DNA from: Stictocephala bisonia
Taxonomy: Eukaryota; Arthropoda; Insecta; Hemiptera; Membracidae
Assembly: GCA_035578905.1 (NCBI GenBank)
Contig: JAQJVL010000113.1
Coordinates: forward strand, 1,223,001 to 1,287,000
Direction of reading: 5' to 3'
Length of the DNA stretch: 64,000 nt
Shown here: positions 59,082 to 64,000 of the stretch, in pieces
How positions within the stretch are numbered: position 1 is the first letter of the stretch
How the letters are laid out: every line of letters begins with the position of its first letter
Translations under genes and position numbers: made by a program
Notes under the pieces: generated by a model
What the model was told of the DNA's origin: nothing
What the model saw: the letters and a program-made list of their open reading frames with translations, nothing else
Databases searched by the model: none

Positions 59082-59338
59082 CATAACTAGAATCTACAGT
59101 TTCCGATGACAACCACGTCAAGGTACTATCTACAATATTTACAAGATGACCAGACGTTTCGCCCATACTGTGATGTGGCATCCTCAGTGGTTCCTCTGAG
59201 TCTCAGCCGATTTCAGTCTCAGAGGAAACACTGAGGATGCCACATCACAGTATGGGCGAAACGTCTGGTCCTCTCGTAAATATTGTAGATAGTAGGCCTT
59301 GACGCGGTTGTCACCGGAAACTGTAGATTCTAGTTATG
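59082..59338. repeat. Inverted repeat with paired CTGAGGA...GAAACGTC motifs
   Basis: Arms 59082-59200 and 59219-59338 are nearly perfect reverse complements with a short loop. Each arm (plus strand on the right: CTGAGGA 59231-59237, GAAAC 59258-59262, GTC 59263-59265; minus strand on the left) carries CTGAGGATGCCACATCACAG and then TATGGGCGAAACGTC. The arrangement resembles the conserved terminal motif of Penelope-like elements, some of which encode minimal hammerhead ribozymes. The third stem is missing or reduced to nothing here. Confidence 0.55.
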
Positions 59339-59399
59339 TATTGTACATATTGGCAGTTAAAATCCGGTTAATATCTTTTAAAATACACTGTTGAACTGA

Positions 59400-59700
59400 A
59401 TGAAACAAACAACACACTGGTAACCAACCACCCGTGGCACAGACTGTCTAGTCGGTGGAGTGTGCCTCCCAACTTAGTTCCAGCCTTTTATCGAACAGAC
59501 CAGACAGTTTGGTCGGTGAGTTGTTTGGCTGAAAGTCGGGCAGTACCAATCCTTCCCAGACTGTCGGCCGACTGTTTAGTCGGTGTCTGGAGAGAAATCG
59601 GCACCATTGTTCTAAACGAGAGCGCACACTATTAGTTCACTATGTGTGCTGATTGTTTAGTTCAGTTCAACAGTGTGTTTTATATGATTTTAAAACCAAA
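59400..59700. repeat. Subterminal-type repeats with TTTAGTCGGTG motifs
   Basis: CTGTCTAGTCGGTGGAGTGT, AGACAGTTTGGTCGGTGAGT and CCGACTGTTTAGTCGGTGTC recur within 150 bp. Close relatives lie at both outer ends of the big inverted repeat (57776 and 61196-61250), plus GCGCACACTA-type ends (59629; inverted at 61278). These look like Harbinger terminal or subterminal repeats. Confidence 0.55.
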
Positions 59701-60104
59701 ATGTGTACAATGCACATAACAAGCTCAAAACATAGCTAAGTAAACCCATCTTGAACGAGTTGCCACTTTATTAGTCATAAAATAATTGCACATCTAGAGG
59801 TTGAACAGATAAATAATTTATGAGAAATATATTGAATATGACAGATTTAAAAGCAAAAAAAGGTTACTCTAAAATACCAATCAGCACACAATATAGTATA
59901 GTAGATTACAAGACTATTACAATTATTTCAAATGAAGAAAGTACTACATTCAAAGAACACTCAAAAGCATTGCACGCCTTTATTACCGTTAAAATTTTGT
60001 GATTATTTTTGTAAAAACACTTACAAACGTTATTAATTTTGTTGGTGATAAAGGGCATAATATAAATTTAATAAATATAAAATTTGTCATTGGGCTATTA
60101 ATTA

Positions 60105-60232
60105 ATGACACTTTCTAAGGAAGTGTCAGACTTAGTTTGTAACAATGACTACATTCGCTCATCTACACTCATTCGAAATCCATATTCGCTCATATCTTGA
60201 CGATCGGCGTCTTAGAATAAATAAATATGAAA
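60105..60232 (+). mobile_element. Fragment of the 450 bp repeat family, inverted
   Basis: GACTACATTCGCTCATCTAC, ACTCATTCGAAATCCATATTCG and GACGATCGGCGTCTTA resemble the reverse complement of the common end of the family at 32591. It interrupts the right arm only, so it arrived after the inverted repeat formed. Confidence 0.45.
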
Positions 60233-60904
60233 ATGGCAGTGAATCTTTTAGTTGATTTTTAAAACTAATTAAACACACGTACAAAAATAATTAAGAAAGG
60301 AAAAACTCTTATTGCCTACCAAAGGTTAAAACTGTGCTGTACATTTGTTATGTGTATAAAAATATAGCACAATATAAAATCCTAATAATAGTTTTACTAT
60401 TGTGGTAGTTTTATAGGTAATATGTGTAAAGAAAGAACTGTTCGACAGATTAAACTCACTGTGAAGTGATTGGAATGTGCTTTCCTCTCTACCAAAAGAT
60501 GTTTATCTTTCATATAAAATTATAAATAATATTTTAATTCCATAATATAAAAATTTAAGATTTTAGATTATGTTTCTGCATTACCTTACACTGTATTATT
60601 AATTATGTAGCCTAATTAAAAGTTAATTAGCATTTACAATTGTTTGAAACACCTGTGTGTTCAAATTTTCTCTTGTATTAAATTAATAAAAGTAAGCAAT
60701 GTGCTCTTTCTCAACAGATAATTTTTTTTGACTTTACAAGAGTGCGTTATTTTTCTAAAAGTTGCCTGAAATATGTAGTTATTGATGAAAATGAAATGCA
60801 CGCAAAAGTAAAAATGTGTTGAACTAATTTCCATTATTTAGTCAATTTACATGGCCCATGATGAGACGGTTTATGTTTTTCAGTTCATCCAGAATTCGGG
60901 ACAA

Positions 60905-61170
60905 TTCCTACATCCATTTTAAATGCACAACAGTATTTTGAAAATAGGTTCCCACGATTCAGCGTGCTCTTATATGCCTGTGGTTAAATATTCTCTACAC
61001 AAAATAAGATTTCTCTTTGGGAAAGGACATAAAATCCTCTTTGTTGAACCAAATGCTTCATCCCCTACGACAACAAAGGGCATTTGTTTACAGTTTTCAT
61101 AATTTGGTAACACTGTGTCAGGCGGAATGTTTAGCAGATCATTCTCAAGTCTTACATCCAGACTCACTCG
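60905..61170 (-). pseudogene. PIF/Harbinger transposase fragment (right arm)
   Basis: The minus-strand frame 61167-60970 contains LDVRLENDLLNIPPDTVLPN and QMPFVVVGDEAFGSTKRILC, ending REYLTTGI at a frame shift. The HRH-RAR-(R)-IV motif continues in another frame to about 60905. It matches the same region of the DDE nuclease as the left-arm fragment and extends further upstream. It carries different disabling changes from the left copy, so the two decayed separately. Confidence 0.75.
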
Positions 61171-61245
61171 TTCGTGTGCGCTACCTCAGGTCCCCGACCA
61201 AACTGTTGGGTCGGGACATGAATTCATACTCCCACGACTAAACTG

Positions 61246-61938
61246 TCGGCATACAGTCGGCGGACAAAAAAGTCTGTAGTGTGCGCTAGACCTTAGATGA
61301 GGAAGTTAATCCAGGCGCTCAGTTAAGCACTCTTATCACTTGTTAAAACGTTGTTAGGAGTAGCAGAGAACCTGTCTCGCTAACCTACACACAATACGTG
61401 TTCCCCTACCCTTTCTACCCCTCACTTTACCCGTCTTCCCCACCCCGCGGATTGTACAAAAGTACCTAACTCGGTAATTTATAATAAACTCTAGCAACGA
61501 AGTTTTTATATCTTAATGTATCTACTTTTTCAGCCGAATACAATGCACATTTTTTAACTCAACATTTTTACAGATATCAATTGTAGAAAAATAATTTTAA
61601 AATTCTTATACATTCCAATAAAATGATTTATTATAAAACTTAAAGGATAAATGTAGAAAAATAGTTTGTTCAACTTACAAAAAAATGTTTTACGTTTTCT
61701 TTGACACTAGGCTGGTTAGTACCTTTTTTTCACTATATCCTCAAAATTTTTATAAATTATATCGCACGAGTTGTCAATGACTTATACACCTAGGAAGGCT
61801 ACATTAGTCACTCTCCCTGAAGTTTTTTTAAGCTATTATTTATAAGATGACTGCTACTTTTATTAAAAAAATCTAAAATAATGTTTGATCTTACACTCTT
61901 AAGAGTGTTCACAAATTTGACTATATTTCAGCTTTTGT

Positions 61939-61976
<38 letters not shown>

Positions 61977-62570
61977 ACTTGGATAAGCCTACTATAATTT
62001 ATCAAACAGTTTGTATACAAAATAAATTTATAATAAAACAAATAGCAATACATAGGTTGTACTTAAAATATATTTGTTTACAACAATATTTGACTTGTTA
62101 GTTTAAAAAAAATAAATAAATAAAAAGAACAACCAAGAGCTTAGCGACAAGGAAGATCTGCAAGAAGAGCGAAATAAAATACGCTCTTCCTATTTAAATG
62201 AGAACTAGACTGTACTTTGTAAAACATGTGCCACTGCCTTGCCAGGAAAACACTTTTATCGTCAGTGTGCAATAAAACGGAGGAGGACGAGGCGTGGCGG
62301 GGTGGATAAACACTGATGGCACTGAGGAAATATGCAGTCTCCAAAATAAGTCATACATTTTAATTAAATAGAATTATTTTATTTTTCTTAAATTTTACCA
62401 GTTTCTTTTAGTCATTATAACAATTATAGGATGTTTTATTCAAAAATCACAACCTTAACACAAATGATCCAGAAACGATTTGAATACTCATCACGAAATA
62501 TCCGGAACCAGGTTTTTTTTTAATGAAATTCGGAGGGAAATTAGCTTTTGTATCATATTGACCCACTAAA
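61246..62570. other. Unassigned DNA with a T35 tract
   Basis: The Harbinger-like end (AAAAAAGTCTGTAGTGTGCG near 61266) closes the previous element at about 61295. T35 lies at 61941-61975. The interval 62141-62344 is less AT-rich but has no domain. Nothing else is supported. Confidence 0.45.
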
Positions 62571-62751
62571 GGCCCTTTTACACGGTCCGTTCCGTTTCAG
62601 TCTCCGTCTCCGTTGCAAGGAGGTTTGGTTTACACGGTTCGTTCACTTCTCATTCTTAGTCCGTGTCGAAGTAGTTGACCGTTTGTGTTTTGATGTCAAA
62701 TGTTCATATGTTATAGCAGTGGTTTTAAATATTGTTTTTAATTGTAGTATT

Positions 62752-62970
62752 ATGGACGAGGACTGTTTAATTGGTGTAGCCCTAGCTCTGGCTTTGCCGA
62801 AACCACGAAGAAAGAGAAGGCAATGGGGTAAAGCTTGGTATCTTAAAAGAAGTGCATTGTCGCATGTGAATTTAATGAAGGTACTTCGTATAGAACCAAC
62901 TGATTGGTTGAGCTGTTTAAGGATGGATAAGGGTCCATATCTGCTGCTATTACGGCTTGTGGTGCAATGA
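62752..62970 (+). pseudogene. PIF/Harbinger transposase, N-terminal piece
   Basis: The ATG at 62752 starts MDEDCLIGVALALALPKPRR with a basic KRRQWGKAWYLKR stretch and RIEPTDWLSCLRMDKGPYLL, which matches the N-terminal region before the catalytic core. The frame ends at 62970 after LLLLRLVVQ, where family members continue. A small deletion with a frame change near 62955-62966 joins it to the next piece. Confidence 0.7.
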
Positions 62971-63140
62971 GAGAGACTGTAACAGCCTATGAAATGCTCA
63001 CTGCGACATTGGGATTTTTAGTTATAGGGACTACTCACCAAAATCTTAGGTTTCATACTGTGATATCAACACTGAGTATATGTAAAATTATTCCTGACAC
63101 CTGTAACGCCATTATTGAAGTTCTCAAGGATTATATAAAG
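62967..63140 (+). pseudogene. PIF/Harbinger transposase, next piece
   Basis: The frame MRETVTAYEMLTATLGFLVI, then GTTHQNLRFHTVISTLSICK and IIPDTCNAIIEVLKDYIK, matches the helix-turn-helix region before the first catalytic aspartate. It stops at AAG|GCAAGT, which could be a GC-type splice donor or simply the point of decay. The catalytic core that should follow is not found in the next 400 bp. Confidence 0.7.
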
Positions 63141-63556
63141 GCAAGTATGTTTTATTACTCTTTATTATTCATTTAATAATGTTTTTAATAATATCAATTA
63201 ATGAAAATAATATTAATTAACAACAAAATACAGTATTTTTTTAGTTTTAGATTTAAAATGGTATATTAAAATTATCAGCTTATACAAATTCCAAATTGTG
63301 CATTAATTATTAAAACTATCATTTCATATAAATAGTAAATAGAAGAAATCTGATGTTAATTTAGGGTAAATTCTTTGAAATTTGAGAATAAATCTCAGAA
63401 AAGGATGCAGAGGGATTATCAGATGGGGTACATTTTCAAAATGTTGCCCTTGCATTGGCTAGAGACGTAAATTGCTGGCTGGAAACATTGTAATTTGGTG
63501 GCAGGTAACTGGAGTGATAATTGGAATAGTGGTTCTGTGGTGGTTGAACAGAAAAA

Positions 63557-63887
63557 TTACCAGATTGATGACCTCGAATTAAGTGTTTTCATTTGTCCTT
63601 TAAATATTGCCATGTTTATAAACTTTTTAACATGTGGTAACATCTCCGGAGACATGTTTTTGAATCCTTCCACGACATATTTGCCAAAGTTGTCATTCTT
63701 TTCTGGCTTCTTCTTTTTGTAATCGCTGAACCACTAACTTAAGTACTTTGTCGTTGGAAACTGGCCGTTTGCTAGTGGTGTTAGTTGATAGTGATGTCGA
63801 TGATCTAGTAAATTGCATATCTGGTGATTGTCTCAGGTTCAATTCATCACTAAGGACATCTTGTCCACTTATGGACTGCTGTTCCTC
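63557..63887 (-). pseudogene. Harbinger-associated MADF/BESS-type protein, C-terminal exon
   Basis: A splice acceptor (TTTTTATTTTCATGCACAG) precedes EEQQSISGQDVLSDELNLRQ and a Ser/Thr-rich linker, then VLKLVVQRLQKEEARKE. In a second frame from about 63722 it reads KKKPEKNDNFGKYVVEGFKN and MSPEMLPHVKKFINMAIFKG, ending at TAA 63557-63559. The F-GKYV...M-x-x(7)-K-x-x-I-x-x-(A/V)-(I/L)-F-x-G pattern is the BESS motif that ends MADF-domain DNA-binding proteins, the usual partner of Harbinger transposases. One frame shift makes it a pseudogene unless the sequence is wrong there. Confidence 0.6.
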
Positions 63888-63945
63888 CTGTGCATGAAAA
63901 TAAAAAAATATTCAAAATAATGAAATAAATAATAAAAGTATTGAA

Positions 63946-64000
63946 ATGAAATGAAATGAAATACGTCTTTATTTAATCAGGCGAAGTTGGGACTAAAAAG
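63946..64000 (-). mobile_element. SINE tail (minus strand), cut by the window end
   Basis: A (GAAAT)n pentamer followed by ACGTCTTTATTTAATCAGGC and GAAGTTGGGACTAA is the reverse complement of the tail of the SINE family at 25940, like 29607-29692. Confidence 0.7.

Larger units (their letters stand above)
57765..61245. mobile_element. Very large inverted repeat (arms about 1.3-1.5 kb) of Harbinger origin
   Basis: The left arm 57765-59045 and right arm about 59700-61245 are reverse complements over almost their whole length at moderate identity, including the Harbinger coding remnants and a shared CTCATAAATTATTTATC-type inner block. The right arm has an extra ~130 bp at 60105-60232 that resembles the 450 bp repeat. 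The 650 bp spacer contains a second, younger inverted repeat (59082-59338) and TTTAGTCGGTG-rich sequence. It could be two Harbinger copies in opposite orientation or one fold-back derivative. Confidence 0.8.
62571..64000 (+). mobile_element. Second PIF/Harbinger element, left part
   Basis: It begins after ACTAA with GGCCCTTTTACACGGTCCGT, a plausible Harbinger terminal repeat with a TAA-type target. It holds transposase pieces on the plus strand and a BESS-motif protein exon on the minus strand, the usual two-gene convergent layout. The right end is beyond the window. A SINE tail overlaps the last bases. Confidence 0.65.

Overview
This is a eukaryotic, AT-rich, repeat-dominated window with no prokaryotic signature: no operons, no ribosome binding sites and no dense coding. 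The mix of mobile elements points to an insect. It has tRNA-derived SINEs, decayed LINE 3' ends, Tc1/mariner-type elements with an insect-style N-terminal domain, hAT and PIF/Harbinger remnants, a Helitron, a Polinton/Maverick polymerase and a short TTAGG tract. I cannot name the species. Almost all the sequence is intergenic or intronic; the only host-gene exon I can support is at 46653-46785.

Layout. 1-7.3 kb: AT-rich DNA, a dispersed repeat (538-1327, second copy at 48527-49245), a possible solo LTR (2270-2760), and a 43-45 bp minisatellite running into a long CT tract (5077-6506). 7.36-21.4 kb: a tandem segmental duplication. Copy A is 7364-14077, copy B is 14181-21400, and a CT-rich tract lies at the junction. 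The copies carry the same two minisatellites at very different lengths. Copy B also holds a ~1 kb Helitron-like insertion whose empty site survives in copy A, and inside it is a near-perfect 187 bp inverted repeat. 21.4-26.5 kb: a 48 bp minisatellite, unassigned open frames, SINEs, and a LINE remnant whose 3' end is amplified into a 53 bp minisatellite. 27.9-30.6 kb: two mariner-like elements, one nested in the loop of an older palindromic element. 30.7-36.4 kb: a palindromic GC-rich block, a hAT transposase C-terminus, a ~450 bp interspersed repeat and a degenerate GT-rich minisatellite.

36.5-41.4 kb: a broken Polinton/Maverick family-B DNA polymerase on the minus strand, with at least four frame breaks, the start of a second gene just after it, a duplicated TATA-containing upstream region and tandem 149 bp repeats. 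41.7-42.06 kb: a decayed coding fragment of unknown family. 43-49 kb: a host-gene region with a possible 5' leader exon, a clear start-codon exon and repeat copies. 52.4-54.4 kb: a long 38 bp minisatellite split by a retroelement-like fragment. 55.2-57.1 kb: a LINE remnant and a Penelope-like block. 57.8-61.2 kb: a very large inverted repeat whose arms carry PIF/Harbinger transposase fragments. 62.6-64 kb: the left part of a second Harbinger element, with transposase pieces and a convergent BESS-motif protein.

The genes do not form a pathway. What stands out is mobile-element biology: nesting, fold-back structures, amplification of element ends into minisatellites, and a duplication that works as a natural clock for insertion and repeat change. 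I found no convincing new defence or metabolic system.
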